Assembly: GCA_958295495.1 (NCBI GenBank)
Contig: OY282352.1
Span: 3,598,548 to 3,662,547 of the forward strand
Direction of reading: 5' to 3'
DNA: 64,000 nt
DNA from: an uncultured Latescibacterota bacterium
Lineage (GTDB): Bacteria > Latescibacterota > UBA2968 > UBA8231
The notes below the pieces were generated by a model, which did no database searches, was not told the DNA's origin, and saw nothing but the letters and a program-made list of their open reading frames with translations. Of the stretch, positions 15,967-25,019 are shown piece after piece; the stretch's first letter is position 1; the number at the start of each line of letters is the position of its first letter. Both the position numbers and the translations under genes were made by a program.

Positions 15967-17961
15967 ATGGTACGCACACCGATGTACAGAGTTGCTCTGA
16001 TCGCGCTGGCGCTATGCTCCTCGGCGGAAGCGCAAATATCGCTGTGGCAAATCGGCGGGGCCGGGCTGGCGTGGGACGGAAGCGACACCACGCGGATCAT
16101 CATGGACATCAACGCCGATCGCATCCGGCCCGTGTACTTTGCCGATGGCGACAACATGTTCCTGTCGGTAGCGGGTTGGTCCGAGCTGATCGCCCCGCGC
16201 GAGTTGGGGTACCTCGACGGGCATCAGCCGCGGCTGTGGTATGGCGACGGCACGAATGTCAACCAGACCTCGTACTACGACAGCCCGCTCTACGTGGATG
16301 GAAAGCGGAGCACGTACAACACGGCCCGCGACGGCTGGTGGACCATCGACATCGGCGTACCTGTGCCGGCCACGCGCTTTGGGTTTGCCACGCCGACTGA
16401 GGGAATCCGCTCCGACGGCGTGCCGCTCAACCAAGACCCGGTGCCGGCTTTTGAGGTGAGCATTGCCGCCGAGGCGAGCGACATCCTCGCGCAAAAGGGC
16501 TATCGCCGCTTGAACACCCTCATCGCCGATGTGCCAGTCAACTTCGCCCCAGAGGTCGAGATCGAGTTCCCCCAGCAATACGTGCGCTTTGTGCGCTACC
16601 AGCGCAAAGCATCCGCGCTCGACGAGCAGCGCACCACCGACAGCAACACAGTGCGCGGCACTATCGCCGAGTTTGTGCTCACCGGTCGCGGCGTACCCAA
16701 GCGGGCCATCTATCGCAGCAAAATCCTCGACTTGGGGGCCGAGGTGAACTTTGGCCGCTTGGCGTGGGCAGCGCGCACCATGCGGATGGTCGGCGCAGAG
16801 GCCGTAGCCGCACCAGATGCCGAGGCGTGGGTGGAGGTGGAGGTGCGAACCGGCCGCGACGGCGATCCCAACATCTACCGAGAATACACGGACTCGGGCC
16901 GGGAATTTGCGGTGACGCGCCAGCGCTACGAAGGCCAATTGCGCCTGCCCGAGACCGAGGGAATCCTGCAAATCGACCGCCAGCCCGGCATCCGCGCCTC
17001 CATTGGCTACGACAGCGAGAATTGGTCTTTTTGGTCCAGCCCCATCGCGGCCTCCGGCGCGCAGCTCGACCTGCGCAACGGCTCGCATTTGCAGGTCCAA
17101 ATCACCCTGCAAAGCCGGGCTTTCAGCACTTGGGTCGCGCTCGACTCGCTATGGATTGAGACCTCGCCGCCGCTGGCCAATCAGGTCGTGGGCGAGGTCG
17201 CACGCGCAGCCGACATGCAGCCTGCCCCGGGTTTTGTCCAAGTTGATTTGGGGGCGCGGGAAACGTTTGTGTACGACGTGCGCGCCTCGTTTGCCAACGC
17301 CGCCGAGGGGGGCTTTGACCGGGTGCGGATCCACACGGGTATTGCGCCCGAGTTTGCGCGCTTGGAAATGGGCCAGCCGCTCGCGGCTGTCGAGCCGCTG
17401 GCCGTGGTCGAAGGCCGCGAGAGCTTGGAGGTGCTCCTGCCGCGCAAGGTGACCGCCGAGTCCAACGAGCCGCTGCGGGTGGTCTTTGCTGCGGAGGTCT
17501 TTGCGCGCGCGACGACCTTTACCGGCGAGGTGTTGACCGAGGACGAGAGCCTGCTGCCGCAGCCGATTGAGCCGGGCGACGCCAGCGCAACCGTCTCCAC
17601 CAATAGCCTGCGAGTGCTCGGGGCCGCGGACCCGGCCGCGGAGATCGTCCAGCGCGTGCGCTTGTCGAGCGGGGCCGTCACGCCCAATGGCGACGGAGTG
17701 AACGACCGCTTAGCTATAGAGTATGCGCTCTTCCTCCTGCCCGCGCCCGTGCCGGTGGTGCTCGATGTGTACGACTTAGCGGGTCGCCGCCGCGCCCGCG
17801 TGGAGGTCGGCGCACAGGGCACCGGCCCGCAGCGGGCCTTTTGGGATGGCCGCGACGCCCAAGGTGCGCTCCTGCCCCCGGGCTTGTACGTATTGGACTT
17901 GGCGCTGGTGACCGAGGCCAAGCGCGGGCGGGCACTGCGGCACGTCGGTTTGGTCTATTGA
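15967..17961 (+). CDS. Secreted discoidin-like protein with TPNGDG / FlgD-Ig C-terminal module
   Basis: The product has 664 residues. The start at 15967 is chosen because it begins a signal peptide (MYRVALIALALCSSAEAQ). The N-terminal half has beta-sandwich regions resembling F5/8-type (discoidin) domains that bind sugars. The last about 95 residues, from VTPNGDGVND through VYDLAGRRRA to WDGRDAQGALLPPGLYVLDL, form the FlgD-Ig/gliding-motility-type C-terminal module seen in secreted FCB-group proteins. It is probably exported and surface attached. It lies 11 bases before a paralogue with the same domain order; a third paralogue is at 43599-45728 in the envelope operon. It has no recognisable catalytic site. 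Confidence 0.78.
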   Translation: MVRTPMYRVALIALALCSSAEAQISLWQIGGAGLAWDGSDTTRIIMDINADRIRPVYFADGDNMFLSVAGWSELIAPRELGYLDGHQPRLWYGDGTNVNQTSYYDSPLYVDGKRSTYNTARDGWWTIDIGVPVPATRFGFATPTEGIRSDGVPLNQDPVPAFEVSIAAEASDILAQKGYRRLNTLIADVPVNFAPEVEIEFPQQYVRFVRYQRKASALDEQRTTDSNTVRGTIAEFVLTGRGVPKRAIYRSKILDLGAEVNFGRLAWAARTMRMVGAEAVAAPDAEAWVEVEVRTGRDGDPNIYREYTDSGREFAVTRQRYEGQLRLPETEGILQIDRQPGIRASIGYDSENWSFWSSPIAASGAQLDLRNGSHLQVQITLQSRAFSTWVALDSLWIETSPPLANQVVGEVARAADMQPAPGFVQVDLGARETFVYDVRASFANAAEGGFDRVRIHTGIAPEFARLEMGQPLAAVEPLAVVEGRESLEVLLPRKVTAESNEPLRVVFAAEVFARATTFTGEVLTEDESLLPQPIEPGDASATVSTNSLRVLGAADPAAEIVQRVRLSSGAVTPNGDGVNDRLAIEYALFLLPAPVPVVLDVYDLAGRRRARVEVGAQGTGPQRAFWDGRDAQGALLPPGLYVLDLALVTEAKRGRALRHVGLVY

Positions 17962-17972
17962 GAGAGCAACGC

Positions 17973-20306
17973 ATGGCGATCTTGTTCTTGTGCGCTGGTC
18001 TCGGCCTGTGGGCCGGCCCCCTCGCCGCCGAGGTCTTTACCTTTGACAGCGCCGAAAAGTGGCAGACTTGGCAACTGGGGCTAGTGCAGTTTGGCGCGTC
18101 CGGGCACCTAGAACTGGTCAAGTTCCGCAAGGACATCGACCCAGTGCGCGATGCGGGCGACTTTTTCCACGATACGATGGAGCGAGAAGCCGTGCAGGGC
18201 GGCATCTTTCGGGCCGGGTCCAATCCGGGCGACGCCTTCAAGATCATCGACGGCAACGCCAATACCTTCTGGCAGCCCGACCCGGCCGATCCGCTGGCCA
18301 AATGGGAAGTCGAGATTGACCTCGGCCGGGCGGTGTTGGCCCAAGAGTTGCGCTTGCACTTCCCCGACCAAGAGGGCGCACGCCCCTTGCGGCAGTTTAC
18401 GGTCTATGTGGCCACCGGGGCGACGATCGACCCCCGCAAGGACCTCTTCCGCTTCGAGTCGGTGTATCAGACGACCTTGCCCAACCAAGAGACCCAGCTC
18501 CGCATCGGGCTGAGCGGGCGCAACGACACCACGCGGGTCTTAGACCCCGGCCTCGATGTGGTGCTGGAGGACGCGGCGCGTTTCCGGGTCATCCAGTACA
18601 TTCGCATCGGCGTCGATGAGCAGAACGCGGACGCAGCCCTCGCCGAGGTCGAGGTGCGCGCTGTTGGCGACAACCTCAGCCTCGGTGTCCTAGAGCGCGG
18701 CGGGGCCTTCGCCACCGGCTTGGTAGTCCGCGACGTGGTGGGCTTGGTTGACGGCGACATGAATACCTATGCCAACAAGTTCACTACCTATCGAGCCACC
18801 TCTGGCTGGCGCAACGAAGGGCTGTGGTGGGAGCTAGATCTAGGGGCCCAGTTCTGGATCGACGAGATCTTCCTCTACTTCAACGACCGGGGCGAGGGGG
18901 CTTCCGGCTCTTCGGTGCGCAACGGGGGCACGGGATTCGCCTTTTTGGTCTCGGACGGTCGGCGCACGACCTCGGGCGAGGTGGACTACGATCGACTGGT
19001 CGGCCACGGCAACGAGCAGGACCCCGCTGCCACTCCAGAGCGGCACTATCGCTACCTGTTTGAGCCGCGCAAAGTGCGCTACCTATTCTGGCACGGCTTT
19101 CTCACCGCGCAAGAGTGGCACGCGCGCACGGCCGAGTTGATGCTTTTTTCGCCCGGCTACCCCGCCCAAGTAGTGCTGCGTTCGGGCTTTATCGACTTGG
19201 GCCAGATCGTCGGCGACGGCCGCCCCAAGGCCATCAAGCACCTGTCGTGGGATGCGGATTTGCCGGTGGGAACGCGGATGCAGCTGCGTTCTCGCTCGGG
19301 CGTGGTGCTCAGCGAGGAGTACGCGTTTTACAACAAGATCGGCGAAGAGGTCACCGAAGAGAAGTGGCTCAGCTCGCCGAAGGTGCTGCGCGGTCGGGTG
19401 GATACCGCGCTGGTCGTAGGCGAAGATTGGGGCGAGTGGAGCAATGTTTATCAGCTTTCGGGCGAAGCCTTCCAGTCGGATAACCCGCGCCGCTTCGTCC
19501 AGCTAGAGGTCCTGCTTTCGACCGAGGATCCGCGGGTCGCGCCCGCGTTGCGCTCGCTGTCGATTGAGTTTGAGGACGCCTTGGTGACCGAGGCCAAAGG
19601 GCAGATCTGGCCGCGCCAAGCCCAGCCTAACGAGGACACGCGCTTTACCTATACGCTGTGGCCGGCAGTTGCCGGAGACGACCGGGGCTTCGACCGGCTG
19701 CGGCTCATCGCCCCCGGCGGCTGGCTGGAAGCCGGAGAGGTGGAGGTGAACCTCGCCGGCGAGGCCATTTCCCCAGAGGAGGTCGCGCTGCGGGGCGACT
19801 CCCTATTCGTGACCTTGGGCCAGCGCGTTGGCGGCGACTCGCTGGAAGTCCACTTTACTGCGCGTTTGTGGCGCAATGCCACGGTCTTCAGCGCGGAGCT
19901 TGGCCACGGAGACCGGCCGGGCCTTTGGCAGTCCGTGGAGGCCGCTTTCCGGCGCGCCAACGTGGTGCTTCTGCCGGCCCTGACCGGTAGCGACCAACTC
20001 ATCGGCGACTTGGAGGTGTCTCCCGTCGCCTTCACGCCCAACGGCGACGGCATCAACGATCAACTGCATATCCGGTTCGTGGTTTTTAAGGTCGAGGAAG
20101 CCATGCCGCAAGTGCGTATCCTCGACTTGGCGGGGCGGGTGGTGGCCGAGTTGGCCGGAATGAGCGGGGACTTTGCCTCCTACACGTGGTCCGGGCGCGA
20201 TGCCCAAGGAGTGCCGGTGCCCCCGGGGCTGTATTTGTGTCACGTCGATCTCGGTGCCGCAGCCGGCGAGGACGTGGCTGTGCGCTCCGTCGCGGTCATC
20301 TACTAA
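17973..20306 (+). CDS. Secreted discoidin-like protein with FlgD-Ig C-terminal module (paralogue)
   Basis: The product has 777 residues with a signal peptide (MAILFLCAGLGLWAGPLAAE), which fixes the start at 17973, 11 bases after the previous gene. Two discoidin-like regions are visible: residues about 95-220 (IIDGNANTFWQPDPADPLAKW) and about 240-370 (VDGDMNTYANKF..). A central beta-rich region follows, then FTPNGDGINDQLHIRF and WSGRDAQGVPVPPGLYLC, the FlgD-Ig-like ending. It probably binds glycans on the cell surface or outside the cell. It forms a two-gene unit with the upstream paralogue. The exact function is unknown. Confidence 0.78.
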   Translation: MAILFLCAGLGLWAGPLAAEVFTFDSAEKWQTWQLGLVQFGASGHLELVKFRKDIDPVRDAGDFFHDTMEREAVQGGIFRAGSNPGDAFKIIDGNANTFWQPDPADPLAKWEVEIDLGRAVLAQELRLHFPDQEGARPLRQFTVYVATGATIDPRKDLFRFESVYQTTLPNQETQLRIGLSGRNDTTRVLDPGLDVVLEDAARFRVIQYIRIGVDEQNADAALAEVEVRAVGDNLSLGVLERGGAFATGLVVRDVVGLVDGDMNTYANKFTTYRATSGWRNEGLWWELDLGAQFWIDEIFLYFNDRGEGASGSSVRNGGTGFAFLVSDGRRTTSGEVDYDRLVGHGNEQDPAATPERHYRYLFEPRKVRYLFWHGFLTAQEWHARTAELMLFSPGYPAQVVLRSGFIDLGQIVGDGRPKAIKHLSWDADLPVGTRMQLRSRSGVVLSEEYAFYNKIGEEVTEEKWLSSPKVLRGRVDTALVVGEDWGEWSNVYQLSGEAFQSDNPRRFVQLEVLLSTEDPRVAPALRSLSIEFEDALVTEAKGQIWPRQAQPNEDTRFTYTLWPAVAGDDRGFDRLRLIAPGGWLEAGEVEVNLAGEAISPEEVALRGDSLFVTLGQRVGGDSLEVHFTARLWRNATVFSAELGHGDRPGLWQSVEAAFRRANVVLLPALTGSDQLIGDLEVSPVAFTPNGDGINDQLHIRFVVFKVEEAMPQVRILDLAGRVVAELAGMSGDFASYTWSGRDAQGVPVPPGLYLCHVDLGAAAGEDVAVRSVAVIY

Positions 20307-20325
20307 TTCTTGCCCAAGAAGTTCC

Positions 20326-20364
20326 ATGCCCCGTCCCAATATCCTCTTCATTATGACGACTCCT
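20326..20364 (+). pseudogene. Remnant of a sulfatase gene start
   Basis: The bases code MPRPNILFIMT, the standard N-terminus of sulfatases, and then leave the family pattern (a frame change at ATGACGACT). Only about a dozen codons survive. Bases 20365-20525 hold a short open frame (DDSYQNRAAGAKAAK... to a stop at 20525) that I do not recognise and that may be the tail of another dead gene. Confidence 0.5.
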
Positions 20365-20561
20365 ACCAGAATCGGGCGGCAGGAGCTAAGGCCGCCAAAA
20401 CGCGGATTGACCGCGCTGTACTACCGCTACTAGATGCACTTGGCGCATCATCCGCGCCCGCTACCGAAATAGTTGGGATGCTCCAGAACCCATCGCATGT
20501 GGTTTTGCCCATTCTTGAGCACTAAGCGAGCTCACAAACGCACAAGTGAAAAGTCCGCTGC

Positions 20562-21569
20562 TCACAAACGCATTCCCTGCTCTTTGAACCAATCGAAGGC
20601 GTCGCGGATCGACTCTTCAAGTGGCCGAGATTCGTAGCCCAATAGTTCCCTTGCTGAGGATTCATCAACGGACACCGGGCAGTCGCGCAAGAGTTTGAGC
20701 CAGTTGCGGGAGTAAAGAGGCGATGGGTTGCGCCGCGCGGCATATTTAATCAGGGGCAAACCTGCCCGAGCCAGAGAATAGGGTATGACAGGGCACGTCG
20801 CCTTATGCCCTAAGATCCGGGAACACATACGCGCCAGTGCAGCGGTCTTTGCGTATCGCCCCGCAGTAAAATGGACCTCGCCTCCGTATTCGTTGGTCCC
20901 CACCGCATTCGCTACGGCATGCGCCACGTCGCACACGTCGCTCCACCAAAATCCCCCGTTGACCAGACACGGAAGCCGCTTGTGCGCTATGGCGAGCAAC
21001 ATGCTGCCGACGAGGGTCGCCTCGCTGTCGCCGGGACCTATGAGGGCCGAAGGACAGACGATAGATGCATTGAGCCAACCACCTCTCGTCGCGTCAAGCA
21101 CACTTGTATGCGCTTCGGCTTTTGTGGCCTTGTAGGGAATTTTGGAATGCTGATCCAGTTTTGAACTGACACTTAGAGTCGTTCCACGCAGCGGGCTAAA
21201 TGCGTGGATGGAACTGATATATACCAGTTTGCGGACGCCGTTGCCGATACATGCTTGAATCACATTGCGGGTGCCCGTCAGGTTGACTGCATCCGCCAAA
21301 CCTGTGGGATCAGCGTCGATTGTCACAACCTCGGCACTGTGGACGACGGCGTGAGCATTTTGGAGTGCTTGATTCAACGACTCAGGATTGCGGACATCGG
21401 CAGTCCGCAATTCAATCTGTTCGCTCAGGTCCTCGGGAAGTTTGCGATTGCGGCCCTCGCACGTAACAGCGCACACCGCATACCCGCAGCGCAACAAGGC
21501 GCGGCATATATGGCTGCCGAGAAAGTCCGCAGCACCGGTCACCGCCACTGTGCTATCTGTGTCTCCCAT
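20562..21569 (-). CDS. NAD(P)-dependent extended SDR (epimerase/reductase family)
   Basis: The 335-residue protein is an extended short-chain dehydrogenase. The cofactor motif reads TGAADFLGSH, so the usual second glycine of GxxGxxG is replaced by Asp, which is unusual and may weaken cofactor binding. The catalytic motif YKATK and the SSIHAF strand are kept. The pattern is like dihydroflavonol-reductase / sugar-epimerase proteins acting on a small hydroxy or keto compound. The ATG at 21569 is preferred over a TTG at 21599 that would overlap the GH4 gene. It follows the GH4 gene by 20 bases and is probably in one unit with it. Confidence 0.75.
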   Translation of the reverse strand: MGDTDSTVAVTGAADFLGSHICRALLRCGYAVCAVTCEGRNRKLPEDLSEQIELRTADVRNPESLNQALQNAHAVVHSAEVVTIDADPTGLADAVNLTGTRNVIQACIGNGVRKLVYISSIHAFSPLRGTTLSVSSKLDQHSKIPYKATKAEAHTSVLDATRGGWLNASIVCPSALIGPGDSEATLVGSMLLAIAHKRLPCLVNGGFWWSDVCDVAHAVANAVGTNEYGGEVHFTAGRYAKTAALARMCSRILGHKATCPVIPYSLARAGLPLIKYAARRNPSPLYSRNWLKLLRDCPVSVDESSARELLGYESRPLEESIRDAFDWFKEQGMRL

Positions 21570-21589
21570 GATCGCTATTCGGCCTTTCC

Positions 21590-22963
21590 CTACGACCAAT
21601 TCTTTGGCCAGGAAAAATGTGCGTTGATATCTTCCACGTACTTCATCGGTGCATTGGGCTCGATATTAAACAGCGCGTCCAGCGTCTCCAATCCATGCTG
21701 ATAAGATTTTGTCTCTTTGCTTTCGAGTACGCCAAATAGCATCATCGATTTATCGCCGGACAAGACCGCTTCGAGGGTGCGCTCCATGTCGAGCCAATCG
21801 GGATAGATGCATTCCAGCATAATTTTCTTAGGCAATGGCGGTACGCGCAAAGGCTGAATGCCCTTCTTATTGACAATCGCGGGAACTTCCACTGCCACGT
21901 CGTCGGGAATGCCCGGCAGGGCACCGCAATTGGGCACATTCACCTGAAACTGGCCTTCCACGTTGTTGACCAGTCCGTTCATAATGGGAATATGCTGCTC
22001 GGGCGTCATCTGATCGCCAAACAGATCAATCGGGCGGATTTTCTCGTCATAGGCCGCCGCCTTCATCTGCTCGTATTTTTTTGCCTTGCCCGCTAGTACC
22101 GCATCGCGGCCGGCTGGCGTGTCTTTGCCGCCATTGGGGTCATACCAGTATTGCCGCGCCTCCAAATCCGTGTGATACCACCAGCCGCCGCGCCGAGGCG
22201 TATCGCCAATGGGCATCAGGCCATACATCTTGTATTGATGAATCGCCGCACGCGACATCTGCGTGGGGATTGCCTTGCCGGCGCGGATCATCCTCTCCCA
22301 ATACGCCTCGCTCTCCTCGGCAATCCACTGATCTAGCCTTGGATACATGTCTTCGTTTTCATAGATGAAATCCGTCAGCCAGATATTGTGATTCAACCCC
22401 GGCGCCTGCCAAGTCACCGCAGCGGGATTTAATTTTAGTGTGTGCGCCACACCTGCGTAGCCGTAATGCCCGTGACACAACCCACACACCTTAATCCCCG
22501 TCTCCCGCGTCATCAATGTCGTTCCGGCAAAGACCGGATTGCCCGCCAGCAAAATCCACGCAGCGGGACACAGCTTCTCCATGTCCTTTGCCACATTTAG
22601 CATCAGTTGCAGATTGTGATATTCGGGCATCCCGGTTCTGTCGTAAAAATAGCCGAGTTGGGCCGTCATTTTGCGCCGGTGCTGCATGAAGTACTCATTG
22701 TGCGTCACCGTTGCCGTATTGATCACAAAATCGGCGTCTTTTAGCGCAGCTTCCCGATCCGTGGTTTTCGCAAACGTCATATCTGCACCCAAGTCCTCGG
22801 CATAGTGCCGCCCGAGTGCGTAAATGACATCGAGCACTTCCTCGTTGATGTCCATAAAACAAACGTGGCTGCCGTTCAACTCCTTTGTCAGACACAAATC
22901 CTTCACTAGGCCGAGCGAAAACACCACGCTGCCCGCGCCAAAAATCGTCACCTTATTGTTCAT
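21590..22963 (-). CDS. GH4-family NAD- and metal-dependent glycosidase
   Basis: The 457-residue protein belongs to glycoside hydrolase family 4 (alpha-galactosidase, alpha-glucosidase, alpha-galacturonidase types). The NAD-binding start VTIFGAGSVVFSLGL is at residues 5-19, GNP at 141-143, the metal-ligand motif CHG at 163-165 and LNHNIW about 25 residues later. GH4 enzymes cleave glycosides by an oxidation-elimination mechanism using NAD and Mn. GGAGGG lies a few bases before the ATG at 22963, so a nine-residue longer start is rejected. It is cytoplasmic. Tandem 11-base repeats about 105-125 bases upstream may be an operator. The substrate is unknown. Confidence 0.88.
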   Translation of the reverse strand: MNNKVTIFGAGSVVFSLGLVKDLCLTKELNGSHVCFMDINEEVLDVIYALGRHYAEDLGADMTFAKTTDREAALKDADFVINTATVTHNEYFMQHRRKMTAQLGYFYDRTGMPEYHNLQLMLNVAKDMEKLCPAAWILLAGNPVFAGTTLMTRETGIKVCGLCHGHYGYAGVAHTLKLNPAAVTWQAPGLNHNIWLTDFIYENEDMYPRLDQWIAEESEAYWERMIRAGKAIPTQMSRAAIHQYKMYGLMPIGDTPRRGGWWYHTDLEARQYWYDPNGGKDTPAGRDAVLAGKAKKYEQMKAAAYDEKIRPIDLFGDQMTPEQHIPIMNGLVNNVEGQFQVNVPNCGALPGIPDDVAVEVPAIVNKKGIQPLRVPPLPKKIMLECIYPDWLDMERTLEAVLSGDKSMMLFGVLESKETKSYQHGLETLDALFNIEPNAPMKYVEDINAHFSWPKNWS

Positions 22964-23066
22964 TGCACCCTCCTCGATGAAAAATTCCAATAGTGATCTA
23001 AAAGGAAAGGAATCATTCTCATTATACGCAAATCCATCCTAGGCCTTCACTGGCCTTTCACACAAA

Positions 23067-23088
23067 ATTCGGTAGTAATTCGGTAGTA
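23067..23088. repeat. Tandem 11-base direct repeat upstream of the GH4 gene
   Basis: ATTCGGTAGTA occurs twice in perfect tandem. The spacing equals about one helical turn, so two protein molecules could bind on the same face. It lies upstream of the GH4/epimerase unit, next to an AGGCC-ttcact-GGCCT inverted repeat (about 23040-23057). It is either an operator or the edge of the neighbouring IS remnant. Confidence 0.45.
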
Positions 23089-23111
23089 TCAAAAAATTCA
23101 TCTTGACATCT

Positions 23112-23390
23112 ACACTACAGGATGTCGCTGCATATAGATCAACGAGGCCACCGACGAAATGGTCGCGCAGACCTTGACCCCCAATAGCCAAGATGACTCA
23201 GGGCAGGTGGAACCGCTGCTGGGACACGTCGAAGTGCCCGTGGACCGGTTGGGCGGCGATGGGGCTAGGACCAACGCAAGGTCTTCGACGCCTTGGCCGC
23301 GCCCGAGCGGGGCCGCCCATTTGGCCGATTATTGGTACTTAAACCATCGGCGGCAGGGGCCAAAAAGCTCGGCCGGTTTTCATGCAACAT
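23112..23390 (+). mobile_element. Remnant of an IS5-type transposase
   Basis: Three reading frames together give LHI, INEATDEMVAQTLTPNS, DDSGQVEPLLGHVEVPVDRL, GGDGA and KVFDALAAPERGRPFGR. This is the middle of an IS5-family DDE transposase, where GGDGAYD carries the second catalytic Asp. At least two frameshifts and the loss of both ends show that it is dead. No inverted repeats could be found. It abuts the 5'-truncated FlgD-Ig pseudogene, so it may have caused that truncation. Confidence 0.75.
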
Positions 23391-24899
23391 AGTCCCCCCA
23401 CAACCTTGGTAATCCGGGAGCTTTCAGATATCGCGGATTATGCGTTTGACGGCTCGGATCTGGAGATTCCCTTCACGCTTGAGGGCACTGGAGCCACGGT
23501 GTTTCTGGTTATCTACACCGTTGATCAGCACCCCCCGCTGACCGTAGAGGGCGAAGGACCCGGACCGTATAACGATCCCGAGCACGCGGCGGCTGGCATG
23601 TGTTTGAGGATGTGGATTGGCTGGTCTTCAAGTCCGACGGTGTGCGCTTAGAAGAGGGTGCCAATACCATCGTGTGGAACGGCCGCGACCTGAACGGCGA
23701 GATCGTACCTGCGGGCAGCTACGATCTCTTCCTAGCCGCCTTTGACGACGAGGCGACCCCGCATATAGTCGGAACGATTCGTCCCAACTTTGGAGGGGTT
23801 CACCAGCTAATCGTCGATACGGATCGGGGGCTCATGTTTGGCCCTTCCGAATACGTGCATACTATGGAGAACGACTGGATTGAGAACCTGACGGGCAGAG
23901 ACGAAGTCAACCGGCAGGAGGTGGAAGCCGCGTGCGGTGATAATTGTTCCAGCAACATCCACAATGGAACCCCGTTGAACGACGATTACACCGAGTGGAT
24001 CGGCAATATAAACGGCGGCGGTGGTTGGCTCGTGCGCTACAATTTTGATTGGGATGCACTCCAGGTTATTCCCCAGAGCGATTGGGCTCTGGACGCGGGT
24101 GCCGTAGATGGAATCCTCAGTTGCGGCGACGCGCTTCCGGGTCGCCAGTACGCCAGCATCACCAATCCGGAAAAAACGATCGTCTGGGCTGGCGGTGGGG
24201 TATCCGGCACCGTGGCCAAACTCACCGGCTGGGATGTGGAGACCGGCGAATTGGTCCCCGACCAAGTGGGGCTGGACCGTGTATCCCGCAGGGGGAGCAG
24301 ATGTCGTCAATTACGGATACGTGCTGGGGGAAGATGGCTCGGGCCTATTCAAATTCCAGCCCAAGGCCATCCCGGCGACCTTTCCGGACCATCTAATGAT
24401 AGTTGACGAGGGTGAGAGCGATTGGGACGGCGTCTACCTCAACATAGGTGCGGGCGAAGGGGGAGCAGCGACCAATGACTGGATTAGTCAATTGGGAGAT
24501 GATCCAAATCCGTTGGTACCTCTCCTCTTTCCCATCGTGCACATGCCGTACGACCAGAAGCGGGTGAGCTTGGGTGGGACGGCTACCGCAGTGAGCCAAA
24601 TGGAGACGGAGGCCCTGCCTACCTCTTACGAGTTGGGCAATGCCTATCCCAACCCGTTCAATCCGGAGACCACCATCCGCTTCTCCCTGCCGTGGGAGGC
24701 CGACATAACGGTCAAGATCTTCAACGAGCAGGGGCAATTCGTGCGCGACTTGGTCAACGACCGCATGGGGCCCGGAGAGTTCAGGGTGACTTGGGATGGC
24801 ACGGATGCCAACGGTGCTCAAGTGGCCAGCGGCGTGTACATCTACAAGATTCAAGGTCCCGACTTGCGGATGAGTAAGAAGGTTACGTTGCTCAAATAG
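23391..24899 (+). pseudogene. Pseudogene: paralogue of the secreted FlgD-Ig protein at 26356-28266
   Basis: The sequence follows the intact paralogue almost from end to end: LSDIADYAFDGSDLEI, NTIVWNGRDLNGE, GLGEDGSGLF-type blocks and the C-terminal YPNPFNPETTIRFSLPW with VASGVYIYKI. It lacks the signal peptide and first about 45 residues, has a frameshift near 23600 and another near 24270, and has lost about 95 codons in the middle (between VETGEL and VNYGYVLGED). The C-terminal FlgD-Ig module is intact. A good hairpin terminator follows the stop. The 5' end is replaced by the IS remnant. Confidence 0.88.
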
Positions 24900-24957
24900 A
24901 CAATGTGGTAGGGATCACAAGACAAAGAAGTTAGGTCGCGTACTGGAGTGCGTGGAG

Positions 24958-24993
24958 AAACAGAGGATTTAATCGTCCTCTGTTTTTCTTTTT
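24958..24993 (+). terminator. Rho-independent terminator
   Basis: AAACAGAGGA and TCCTCTGTTT form a perfect ten-base stem with an eight-base loop, followed by TTCTTTTT. It lies about 60 bases after the pseudogene stop and matches its orientation. Confidence 0.85.
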
Positions 24994-25019
24994 AGGCTAA
25001 CGGTGCAACCGGATTGGTA

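Noticed and set aside
16012-17112. A 366-codon open frame on the minus strand
   Set aside because: It is fully antisense to the discoidin/FlgD-Ig gene, has no family motif and no ribosome binding site; GC-rich codon use opens the opposite strand.
23103-23136. A sigma-70 promoter with TTGACA
   Set aside because: No -10 element lies at 16-18 bases, and the sequence continues into the transposase remnant.
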